A stretch of DNA of 5,576 nt from an uncultured Flammeovirgaceae bacterium (GCA_946480685.1 CAMLLI010000342.1:1-5576), one strand, 5' to 3'; shown: positions 1-5,576, counted from the stretch's first letter. A program made the numbers and translations. Notes: generated by a model not told the origin, from the sequence alone.

Positions 1-582
1 ACCTACCGGCACATCGTAGAACAAACCACCGATCCAGATATAGTTATATAGTAACCTGGCACCCGAAGCCCACTCAAGCAAGCGCAGTATATGTTCGCGA
101 TCGCGCATGACCCAGAAGAACGGAGTAAACGCACCGATGTCCATTCCATAAGTTCCTATTGCTATAAAGTGAGAGGCAATACGATTCAACTCGGCCATCA
201 ATACACGTATATACTCTACACGCTTCGGAATCTGGTTTTCAATTCCGAGCATACGCTCAACGCCCATAGCGTATACATGTTCGTTGCTCATCGCAGCAAC
301 ATAATCAAGCCGGTCAACAAAAGGTATAACCTGGTTGTAGGGAAGATTCTCTGCGTGCTTCTCAAAGCAACGGTGCAGGTACCCGATGTGCGGCACTACC
401 TCTTTTACGATCTCACCATCCATCAACACTTCAAGGCGCAACACACCGTGCGTGGACGGGTGCTGTGGTCCGAGGTTGATAATCATCTCTTCCGACCGCA
501 GGTTCTCCGGGTTCAGTTTGTTGGGCTCCGATAGCGCTAAACTTCCTTCTTTATATTTATACTGTATACGATCTGTGGGCAT
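1..582 (-). CDS. nuoD: NADH-quinone oxidoreductase subunit D, N-terminal part (runs off left edge)
   Basis: This is the 49-kDa subunit of respiratory complex I, part of the peripheral arm that forms the quinone-reduction site with NuoB. The minus strand reads open from an ATG at 582 to the window edge, giving 194 codons of a protein usually near 400 residues. Recognisable blocks are [13 protein letters not shown] (residues 38-50), [14 protein letters not shown] (62-75), DRLDY (90-94), [11 protein letters not shown] (129-139) and FFWVMRDRE (155-163). By knowledge of the family, the His in the HPSTHG loop (H45 here) and the Tyr in LDY (Y94) contact the quinone headgroup; both are present. The ATG is the first after the nuoC stop and gives a normal-looking N-terminus; no Shine-Dalgarno is visible before it. 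It lies 42 nt downstream of nuoC and in the same frame, so co-transcription is likely. Identification is secure. Confidence 0.96.
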   Translation of the reverse strand, partial: MPTDRIQYKYKEGSLALSEPNKLNPENLRSEEMIINLGPQHPSTHGVLRLEVLMDGEIVKEVVPHIGYLHRCFEKHAENLPYNQVIPFVDRLDYVAAMSNEHVYAMGVERMLGIENQIPKRVEYIRVLMAELNRIASHFIAIGTYGMDIGAFTPFFWVMRDREHILRLLEWASGARLLYNYIWIGGLFYDVPVG

Positions 583-591
583 GGCGTTTTT

Positions 592-621
592 AGCTATGAG
601 CTGTGAGCTGTTAGCTTTGAG
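592..621. repeat. Four tandem AGCT heptamers between nuoC and nuoD
   Basis: On the plus strand the units AGCTATG, AGCTGTG, AGCTGTT and AGCTTTG follow each other without a gap from 592 to 619, followed by AG. Each unit keeps the palindromic AGCT and varies only in its last three bases. The repeat fills most of the 42-nt gap between the nuoC stop and the nuoD start. Its function is unknown; it could be a dispersed intergenic repeat or a spacer. The heptamer period is seen directly, and any role is inference. Confidence 0.75.
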
Positions 622-624
622 TTT

Positions 625-1149
625 TTAGTATTCTACTTTAATATCGCGATAGTAGGCCTGGTGTGTGTAGTCTTTGCGTAGCGGGTATCCTTCCCAGTCG
701 GCAGGCATAAGTATTCTGCGCAGATCGGGATGGTTGGTAAATAGTATACCATACATATCGAATACCTCGCGCTCCATCCAGTCGGCAGATTTCCACAGAT
801 GTGTTACTGTATCGATCACCGGATTTTCCCGCGGCAAAATTACTTTCACCATCAACTGAAAATTATACGGAATGGAGTATAGATTATATACCACCTCCAT
901 GGTAGCCGCCTGTACACCGTTATCTATACCGGTTACACACGACAGCATATCAAAATACGTTGAAGCATCTTGTTGAAGCTTGGTGCACACATCAACAAGT
1001 TTGGATTTGTCTACGATGATAGCATAAGGCGTCACCGTACGATCAGCTTTAATCTGATCAGGACCCGCTATATCCGAAAGCATTGAAACTATATCATCAA
1101 TAGTCATGATGGCGTCTGGGTTAGTTGTGAGAACGAAATCAAAATACAT
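625..1149 (-). CDS. nuoC: NADH-quinone oxidoreductase subunit C (complex I 30-kDa subunit)
   Basis: This is a peripheral-arm subunit of complex I that packs against NuoD near the membrane junction. The 174-residue product carries the 30-kDa family signature near its end: EREVFDMYGI (126-135), then HPDLRRIL (140-147) and WEGYPLRKDY (152-161). The length is typical for a stand-alone NuoC, in contrast to the NuoCD fusion of Escherichia coli. I chose the ATG at 1149, which has an AGGA four bases upstream; a TTG four codons earlier (1161) is in frame but less likely, and the Met at residue 15 is another option. The gene ends in TAA at 625-627, and nuoD follows 42 nt later in the same frame. No nuoB is visible upstream, so this gene appears to be the first of its unit in the window. 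Confidence 0.95.
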   Translation of the reverse strand: MYFDFVLTTNPDAIMTIDDIVSMLSDIAGPDQIKADRTVTPYAIIVDKSKLVDVCTKLQQDASTYFDMLSCVTGIDNGVQAATMEVVYNLYSIPYNFQLMVKVILPRENPVIDTVTHLWKSADWMEREVFDMYGILFTNHPDLRRILMPADWEGYPLRKDYTHQAYYRDIKVEY

Positions 1150-1163
1150 TCGTTCCTGCAATT

Positions 1164-1171
1164 CAAAAGTA
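1164..1171 (-). promoter_or_regulatory. Possible -7 element upstream of nuoC
   Basis: The minus strand reads TACTTTTG, an exact match to the Bacteroidota TAnnTTTG element, ending 14 nt before the nuoC ATG. No convincing TTG element is seen at the right distance upstream, and the implied leader would be under 10 nt. It may be a chance match, but something must drive nuoC if nuoA and nuoB are elsewhere. Confidence 0.25.
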
Positions 1172-1259
1172 AAGAATTGAATCCGAAAGTAAGGTACCCT
1201 TTACCAGAGTTTTCATCGACCGGACAGAAGCTCTGTAATTATTTTTCTTAGCCTCCACA

Positions 1260-1288
1260 TTGTCATATCGTAAAACACATTACCTTTG
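1260..1288 (+). promoter_or_regulatory. Bacteroidota-type promoter, probably for rtcB
   Basis: TTG at 1260-1262 and TACCTTTG at 1281-1288 are separated by 18 nt, which fits the Bacteroidota primary sigma-factor consensus (TTG, then TAnnTTTG). Transcription would begin near 1295 and run toward rtcB, giving a leader of about 285 nt before the preferred ATG. It points away from nuoC. The motif match is direct; the assignment to rtcB is by position. Confidence 0.6.
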
Positions 1289-1379
1289 CAAAAGCGTTTC
1301 ACCTCATCTATGTTTTATTTTAAACGAGGGAGAAAATTTATGCTGGTGCTAAATCTACATATCTTCAAATAACCCGCTA

Positions 1380-1420
1380 CGGTAACATTTTACCGGATGT
1401 GGTTCGGCATTTCTGCCAAC
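1380..1420 (+). other. Two small adjacent hairpins in the rtcB leader
   Basis: CGGTAA (1380-1385) pairs perfectly with TTACCG (1390-1395) over a CATT loop. Directly after it, GTT-C-GGCA (1402-1409) pairs with TGCC-AAC (1414-1420) with one bulged C. Neither is followed by a T-run on the plus strand, so they are not terminators for a plus-strand transcript. They would lie in the 5' leader if the promoter at 1260-1288 drives rtcB. Such short stems can arise by chance. Confidence 0.35.
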
Positions 1421-1579
1421 AAAAAATCAAAACAAGTAAAACTTCAGGCATAGTCTTGCAAGGATTGCGTTCGTAGCGTTTACACGTTTGTGTATGTCGT
1501 TTCGATATTTATATACTTTGCTTTTCAGCAAAGGAGCGCTACCCGTATGTGCATACCTGTGCCCTATTGTAAACCTTTT

Positions 1580-2989
1580 ATGGGCAAACAAAAATTAACA
1601 ATAAAAGACCTTCAGGTCATTTCTTTTCCAACGGATGTAGCACGCAGTCTTGCCTTAAACATAATGAACAGGCACTTCAAGCATACACCCAACGAGGAAA
1701 AACTAATATTACTGGCCGATGTACTCGAGCAACCGCATGGCTATACGCAGCATGCAACGCTCAGCATATTGGCTCATAAACTTATAGCTGCTCCGGTTGA
1801 GACACCCGTGAGCGAGACCTATTTACTGGAAGATGAACCGCGACACTTCGATGTGTTTGGCAACAAGCATATTGACACCAATGCCATTCAGCAAATGGAA
1901 CTTGCCATGCGACTTCCTATAGCGGCTAAAGGCGCACTGATGCCTGATGCACACCACGGCTACGGCTTACCGATTGGTGGTGTACTGGCAACACACAACG
2001 CTGTTATACCCTATGGAGTTGGAATGGACATTGGCTGCCGCATGGCGCTTAGCATTCTTGATCTGCCGGCAAGCTATACCGAACACCGTACGCATGAATT
2101 AAAAAAGGTGCTGGAACGGGAAACACATTTCGGTAATGATGGCGGACTCGAGCAAATACAAGAGCATGCGATACTAGACCACCCGGATTTTCAGTTGACG
2201 GACCTTCTGAAACGTCTGCATGGTAAAGCGGTGAAACAGTTGGGAAGCTCTGGCTCCGGAAATCACTTCGTAGAATTCGGCACAGTAGCGCTATATGAGA
2301 CTAACACCCTTGCGCTGCCTCCGGGCAACTATATGGCTATACTGTCACACTCGGGTTCAAGAAGTCTCGGTGCAAATATAGCGCAGCACTATACCGCTAT
2401 AGCGATGAATCGCTGCAAGCTTCCGCGTGAAGCAAAACAACTTGCCTGGCTCACATTGGACAGTGCTGAAGGTGAAGAGTACTGGCTATCAATGAATCTT
2501 GCCGGTGAATATGCAAAGGCTTGTCACGAACGTATACACCGAAACCTGTGCAAAGCACTCGGAGCAAAAGTTCTGGCGACAGTCGAGAACCACCACAACT
2601 TTGCCTGGCGCGAAACGCTGGCGGACGGCAGTGAATATATCGTGCATCGCAAGGGAGCAACCCCGGCAGCACAAGGTATATATGGAATTATACCGGGCAG
2701 CATGACAGCCCCGGGATTCATTGTGCGAGGTCTTGGCAACGCTGCATCACTAAACTCGGCTTCCCACGGTGCCGGTCGCAAGATGTCGCGACAAAAGGCA
2801 CGTGAGTCTGTTACCATGAGCAGCATGAAGAAAATGTTGCAGGCAGAGAAAGTAACATTAATGGGAGGCAGTACAGAAGAATCGCCCGGTGCCTATAAAG
2901 ACATCGAGCTGATCATGAAAAGTCAACATACCCTGGTGGATGTTGAAGGTAAATTTCATCCGAAGATTGTTCGGATGGCTAAAGATTAA
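1580..2989 (+). CDS. rtcB: RNA-splicing ligase RtcB (3'-phosphate/5'-OH RNA ligase)
   Basis: RtcB uses GTP and divalent metal (Mn2+) to join RNA 3'-phosphate or 2',3'-cyclic-phosphate ends to 5'-OH ends, acting in tRNA splicing or RNA repair. The 469-residue product is full length and keeps the family core: MPDAHHGYGLPIGGV (121-135), MDIGC with metal ligands D150 and C153, SSGSGNHF with N228-H229, SHSGSR with H257, NHHN (337-340), HRKGATPA (356-363), PGSM (372-375) and SASHGAGR (393-400), whose H396 should be the guanylylated histidine. The catalytic set is therefore intact. The start is uncertain: ATG 1580 gives the usual N-terminus, ATG 1547 has an AAGGAG ten bases upstream, and the frame stays open back to a GTG at 1490. 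The next gene starts four bases after the stop. Isoleucine is mostly ATA (15 of 27 by hand count). Confidence 0.97.
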   Translation: MGKQKLTIKDLQVISFPTDVARSLALNIMNRHFKHTPNEEKLILLADVLEQPHGYTQHATLSILAHKLIAAPVETPVSETYLLEDEPRHFDVFGNKHIDTNAIQQMELAMRLPIAAKGALMPDAHHGYGLPIGGVLATHNAVIPYGVGMDIGCRMALSILDLPASYTEHRTHELKKVLERETHFGNDGGLEQIQEHAILDHPDFQLTDLLKRLHGKAVKQLGSSGSGNHFVEFGTVALYETNTLALPPGNYMAILSHSGSRSLGANIAQHYTAIAMNRCKLPREAKQLAWLTLDSAEGEEYWLSMNLAGEYAKACHERIHRNLCKALGAKVLATVENHHNFAWRETLADGSEYIVHRKGATPAAQGIYGIIPGSMTAPGFIVRGLGNAASLNSASHGAGRKMSRQKARESVTMSSMKKMLQAEKVTLMGGSTEESPGAYKDIELIMKSQHTLVDVEGKFHPKIVRMAKD

Positions 2990-2993
2990 ACGT

Positions 2994-4049
2994 ATGGAGG
3001 TAAATATCAAAAAAGAATTAGAAAACTATATTCATTCCAGTCGCATCCGTTCCGTTCGCAGAAGGAAACGAGCGCAACGTGATGACTATGATAAGAACCT
3101 ATTAAAGCTTTACATAGAGCATAAAGCCATAACAAAAGACATTTATTCTCTTGGGTGGGAAGAACTTAAACCACCGATCCAGAATGGATGGATGCGGTCT
3201 TTCATTTTAAGAGACGATGTAAAAAGGACCAAGCTGGGTATATTTTATCAAAAAATTCTGGATAAGATTAACACCACCGAATACAGCTGGCGAAAAGACT
3301 TCAAGAAGAAGCGAAGACAGCACGGCAGGAAAGTATATGTGTTGCGAGAACAAGCGCTGCGAAGACCCGATGAAAAAGAATTCTTCAGCAACAAGTTCAC
3401 CGATGCCGAACGGACATGCTTTCACGAAGCATTGACCCATCCTACCTGGAGCAAGATGCCCGTAAAAGTATATATATTCACGGAAGCCTGGCGTTTTGTA
3501 CTAAAGATCAGTCCGAGAATGATTACAAAAGTTCGCATACTGGACGTTAATCTTAAAAGAAAGGAGAGTGAATTATCCAATTACATCAACCGTCATAATC
3601 TCTGGCCGCATATCAATAAGCTGCGGTATGGCGACAGTCATCGCTATCAATGGCATCTTGATTATACTTCGCCATTTAAAAACAAACCATTTCATAGCAT
3701 CGTAGAAGAGTACTGGCCAATAGTTGAGACAACTTCAAACCCTCGGATGGCCCCCGAGGGTTTCTTTTTTCAATCGCTCTTATATCCCGACACATTTACT
3801 AATTTTAATGCAGTATCCATATATGATGCAAGGCACCTACCGAATCGCGAAAGGCTGGAGAATATTTATATACGTCTTCGCCCCTATCATAATGACTGTT
3901 TTCTTTTCTACCATCTTCGTCATCTTTACAACAGAAGGTATCAGTCCATTGATAGCACCGCTGCTGGCCATTGGTGCATTGGCCATGACCTGTATGTTTG
4001 CATACGGCCTAATCGATACCATACAGAGCAGGTTCATTATTGGCAGTGA
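2994..4049 (+). CDS. Basic protein of unknown function, co-directional with rtcB; authentic end probably near 3720-3730
   Basis: I do not recognise a named domain. The ATG lies four bases after the rtcB stop and there is no room for a separate promoter, so it is very probably in the rtcB operon. The credible part is about 242 residues: an Arg/Lys-rich start (RRRKR at 22-26), IYSLGWEELKPPIQNGW (50-66), SFILRDD (69-75), a second basic patch KKKRR (104-108), and a C-terminal KNKPFHSIVEEYWP (229-242). By hand count it has about 53 Lys/Arg against 30 Asp/Glu, which suggests nucleic-acid or ribosome binding. No membrane segment or signal peptide is visible. The frame has no stop until 4047-4049, but it runs through a strong terminator at 3737-3770 and 242 nt into the next gene in another frame. 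That tail looks like non-coding shadow. Stops in the other two frames at 3721 and 3725 suggest a one-base indel just before them. Confidence 0.65.
   Translation: MEVNIKKELENYIHSSRIRSVRRRKRAQRDDYDKNLLKLYIEHKAITKDIYSLGWEELKPPIQNGWMRSFILRDDVKRTKLGIFYQKILDKINTTEYSWRKDFKKKRRQHGRKVYVLREQALRRPDEKEFFSNKFTDAERTCFHEALTHPTWSKMPVKVYIFTEAWRFVLKISPRMITKVRILDVNLKRKESELSNYINRHNLWPHINKLRYGDSHRYQWHLDYTSPFKNKPFHSIVEEYWPIVETTSNPRMAPEGFFFQSLLYPDTFTNFNAVSIYDARHLPNRERLENIYIRLRPYHNDCFLFYHLRHLYNRRYQSIDSTAAGHWCIGHDLYVCIRPNRYHTEQVHYWQ
3737..3770 (+). terminator. Intrinsic terminator closing the rtcB operon
   Basis: AAACCCTCGG (3737-3746) and CCGAGGGTTT (3754-3763) form a perfect 10-bp stem over a 7-nt loop, followed at once by a T-rich tract (TTTCTTTTTT overlapping the stem end, to 3770). 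This is a textbook rho-independent terminator for plus-strand transcription. It sits inside the literal reading frame of the preceding gene and 37 nt before the next start codon, so it separates two transcription units. Confidence 0.92.
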
Positions 4050-5004
4050 TCATATTACAAGTATAAATCCGCTCTCGACAAGAACACTCAAATTCGAAGA
4101 TATCCTTGGATACAAGATTGAGCGCAATGGCATATACATTATCCCGAAAAATCCACCGCATAAAAAGATCAAAACGAGTACATATATCGAAAAAGCCGAC
4201 CAGATCACGGCATGGCTTGCTTCAACGTTCACTGACCTTAACCAGCAGGAATTTACCGACCACGAAAAAAGTATATTGAACGATGATTCCCTCGGACTTT
4301 CACAACACACGAGGGAACACCGGCTGGCAGAAGCAAGACGCATCGCAAAGATCACAAATGCCGCTGGCTTCGTATTGTTCTTATGGATTACATTCTACCC
4401 GGTGTTCTATACCGTTGTACTGAGTATTGGTATAGCATATCCAATCGTTATCATTATTCTGCTATATATATACCGTGGCCTGTTGAAGGTAGACGAAAGA
4501 CCGAACAGCGCGTATCCTTCGGTCGCCACAGGCTTCATCATGGCCGGCCTCAGTCTTTCCCTGCGCGCACTCTTTGATTTTAATATACTGGAGTTTAAAC
4601 AGCTTTGGATTACCACCGGCACACTCGCTGCATGCGTAATCATACTCATCCTGGTAGCAACCCGTGTTCCTGAATTCAAAAGCATCCACGACTACTTTGC
4701 AATACTCACATTCATAATACTCGCCTACGCATACAGTTTTGGCGCTTATACTATATCAAACTGCCTGTTTGATAATTCTGATCCTGAATATTACCAGACT
4801 AAGGTTATCCAAAAAGAAATAAGCAAAGGGCGAAGCACAACATACTATATCATCGTTGCGTCCTGGCATAATGCAGAGCGATTAGAAAAAGTTACGGTAA
4901 GTGCAGCGGAGTACAACGAGGCGACTATCGGCTCCGATATTGCCATTACAGAAATGAAAGGGCTTTTCGGAACTCCATGGTATTTTCCCATCATCCAGGA
5001 ATAA
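3808..5004 (+). CDS. Seven-helix membrane protein with possible PH-like cytosolic domain, function unknown
   Basis: The 398-residue product has hydrophobic segments at about 19-40, 46-69, 185-205, 208-225, 236-257, 266-285 and 297-320. The stretch between helices 2 and 3 (about 72-145) is soluble with short alternating strands (RFIIGSDHIT, RTLKFEDILGYKI, GIYIIPK) and an ending helix, a pattern resembling bacterial PH-like domains found between membrane hairpins; this is a fold guess, not a match. Positive charges (RGLLK, VPEFK) place that domain inside and the C-terminus outside. The C-terminal tail of about 75 residues has a strand-rich look and ends in KGLFGTPWY, which I think is a recurring ending in uncharacterised membrane proteins. 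The ATG at 3808 is chosen because it lies after the terminator; Mets at residues 6 and 7 are alternatives. No clear promoter or terminator of its own is seen. No function is assigned. Confidence 0.9.
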   Translation: MQYPYMMQGTYRIAKGWRIFIYVFAPIIMTVFFSTIFVIFTTEGISPLIAPLLAIGALAMTCMFAYGLIDTIQSRFIIGSDHITSINPLSTRTLKFEDILGYKIERNGIYIIPKNPPHKKIKTSTYIEKADQITAWLASTFTDLNQQEFTDHEKSILNDDSLGLSQHTREHRLAEARRIAKITNAAGFVLFLWITFYPVFYTVVLSIGIAYPIVIIILLYIYRGLLKVDERPNSAYPSVATGFIMAGLSLSLRALFDFNILEFKQLWITTGTLAACVIILILVATRVPEFKSIHDYFAILTFIILAYAYSFGAYTISNCLFDNSDPEYYQTKVIQKEISKGRSTTYYIIVASWHNAERLEKVTVSAAEYNEATIGSDIAITEMKGLFGTPWYFPIIQE

Positions 5005-5043
5005 TATATAGTATCTTTCTGAAACTTCCGGCTACTTTCCACG

Positions 5044-5072
5044 TTTGCAACCAAAAGTTTGTCCTATCTTTG
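5044..5072 (+). promoter_or_regulatory. Bacteroidota-type promoter for the RNA ligase gene
   Basis: TTTG at 5044-5047 and TATCTTTG at 5065-5072 are 17 nt apart, matching both elements of the Bacteroidota consensus. The expected start site is near 5079, giving a leader of about 220 nt before the ligase ATG at 5298. It lies 40 nt after the stop of the membrane-protein gene, so the ligase is probably its own transcription unit. Confidence 0.7.
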
Positions 5073-5134
5073 TGACGTACTTTAAAATATAGTGCAACCC
5101 TTTTAAATGAGGGACTTTAACATGCTCGTCTTGT

Positions 5135-5189
5135 AATACCATACCATCCATTTTAAGTATCCCGCATTCCCGCGGGGAAGAATGGTATT
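5135..5189 (+). promoter_or_regulatory. Nested inverted repeats in the RNA ligase 5' leader
   Basis: AATACCAT (5135-5142) is complementary to ATGGTATT (5182-5189), enclosing a GC-rich hairpin CCCGC (5161-5165) with GCGGG (5172-5176). An alternative pairing CATTC (5165-5169) with GAATG (5180-5184) uses some of the same bases and would exclude the outer stem. The structure lies about 55-110 nt downstream of the predicted start site and about 108 nt before the ATG. There is no T-run after it, so it is not an obvious terminator. I recognise no known riboswitch class; a regulatory role is inferred from position only. Confidence 0.4.
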
Positions 5190-5297
5190 GCTTTATTAAT
5201 CCGTCCCGATCATGATATATCCTTGGCGTTCACGCTATATATAGTTCTTATCGAGACCGGACGATTCTGTTTATTTCAAAATTCAAATTACAAGACT

Positions 5298-5576
5298 ATG
5301 AGTATCTCCAGAAAATACGGACGAACATACCATTACCCTTTTTCACCAGGCACAACGAGTGACGATCGCATTCACCATGACTATTGGTCGGATGTTAGTA
5401 AATTGAAAACTATAGTGCATACCGAAAAACTGGACGGTGAAAACAACTGTCTCAGTCGCTATGGTGTTTTCGCCAGGTCGCATGCAGCTCCAACGGTATC
5501 TGCCTGGACAAAAGAAATCCGTCAGCGATGGAATTGATCAGAAACGATCTCGCTGACGTTGAGATCTTCGGTGAAA
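5298..5576 (+). CDS. RNA ligase (KxDG nucleotidyltransferase family), N-terminal part, frameshifted; runs off right edge
   Basis: This family seals RNA 3'-OH to 5'-phosphate ends through a lysine-AMP intermediate. HTEKLDGENN at residues 41-50 is nucleotidyltransferase motif I, with K44 the predicted adenylylated lysine, followed by YGVFARSHAAPT (55-66). The overall look matches bacterial RNA ligases related to Deinococcus DRB0094 or T4 Rnl2, recalled from the family rather than searched. The ATG at 5298 is chosen over an in-frame TTG at 5223 because the protein-like sequence begins there. The original frame stops at TGA 5535-5537 after only 79 codons, but the +2 frame continues at once as ELIRNDLADVEIFGE (GAA at 5531 onward), where EIFGE resembles motif III. 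A single missing G (TGG-GAA reduced to TGGAA) explains this. It may be a sequencing indel, a pseudogene or programmed frameshifting. The C-terminal motifs IV and V lie outside the window. Confidence 0.85.

Larger units (their letters stand above)
1150..1579. other. Divergent intergenic region between nuoC and rtcB
   Basis: These 430 nt contain no convincing gene on either strand. Very short reading frames exist (for example 20 codons at 1310-1372 on the plus strand, and two frames of 15 and 17 codons on the minus strand between 1163 and 1260) but nothing supports them. The region holds a good plus-strand promoter, a possible minus-strand -7 element near nuoC, and two small hairpins. It is visibly more AT-rich than the flanking genes. 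Confidence 0.7.

Noticed and set aside
91..534. 147-codon open frame on the plus strand
   Set aside because: It lies fully antisense to nuoD, whose conserved motifs are clear on the minus strand.
1163..1260. Two short minus-strand frames (15 and 17 codons) joined by an ATGA overlap upstream of nuoC
   Set aside because: They are too short to support, do not resemble the end of NuoB and show no conserved motif.
1310..1372. 20-codon plus-strand frame in the rtcB leader, possible leader peptide
   Set aside because: There is no ribosome-binding site, no attenuator-like hairpin plus T-run after it and no residue bias; chance is sufficient.
2994..3000. GGAGG next to the start of the basic protein as a Shine-Dalgarno
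   Set aside because: It lies within the first codons of the gene and no suitable start follows at the right distance.
3800..3807. TAATTTTA as a -7 promoter element for the membrane protein
   Set aside because: It lacks the final G, has no upstream TTG at the right spacing, and would start transcription after the chosen ATG.
3771..4049. C-terminal tail of the basic protein beyond the terminator
   Set aside because: It overlaps the membrane-protein gene in another frame, follows a strong terminator and reads as low-quality His/Tyr/Arg-rich shadow sequence.
4050..5054. Several open frames of 60-100 codons on the minus strand
   Set aside because: All are antisense to the membrane-protein gene and show no domain-like sequence.
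1..5576. CRISPR array, tRNA, rRNA, insertion sequence or attachment site
   Set aside because: No spaced direct repeats, cloverleaf, transposase sequence or terminal inverted repeats were seen; TATATA-rich stretches are scattered and not periodic.

Overview
The window looks like chromosomal DNA of a member of Bacteroidota, possibly near Chitinophagales. The evidence is two good matches to the Bacteroidota promoter (TTG or TTTG, 17-18 nt, then TAnnTTTG), mostly weak or absent Shine-Dalgarno sequences, separate nuoC and nuoD genes, and protein sequences that read like that phylum. This placement is from memory of the families, not from a search.

Layout. On the minus strand, 1-582 is the N-terminal 194 codons of nuoD (running off the left edge) and 625-1149 is nuoC, both subunits of respiratory complex I. 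They are separated by 42 nt holding four tandem AGCT-type heptamers. Positions 1150-1579 are a divergent intergenic region with a good + strand promoter and two small hairpins. On the plus strand, rtcB (about 1580-2989) encodes a complete RNA ligase of the RtcB family. Four bases after its stop begins a very basic protein that I do not recognise (2994 onward). A strong intrinsic terminator (3737-3770) closes this two-gene unit, yet the second gene has no in-frame stop before it. A seven-helix membrane protein with a possible PH-like cytosolic domain follows at 3808-5004. After 293 nt of leader with a strong promoter and nested inverted repeats, an ATP-dependent type RNA ligase (KLDGEN motif I) starts at 5298 and leaves the window. 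Its reading frame is broken by an apparent one-base loss near 5531.

How it fits together. The most interesting theme is RNA repair. RtcB joins 3'-phosphate or 2',3'-cyclic-phosphate ends to 5'-OH ends, while the KxDG ligase family joins 3'-OH to 5'-phosphate ends, so the two enzymes within 2.3 kb cover both classes of RNA break. The basic unknown protein is probably co-transcribed with rtcB and is the best candidate for a new partner. The nuo genes are divergent and probably unrelated in function. Two frame anomalies (lost stop at about 3720, frameshift at about 5531) could be real biology or sequencing/assembly indels, and the sequence alone cannot decide.
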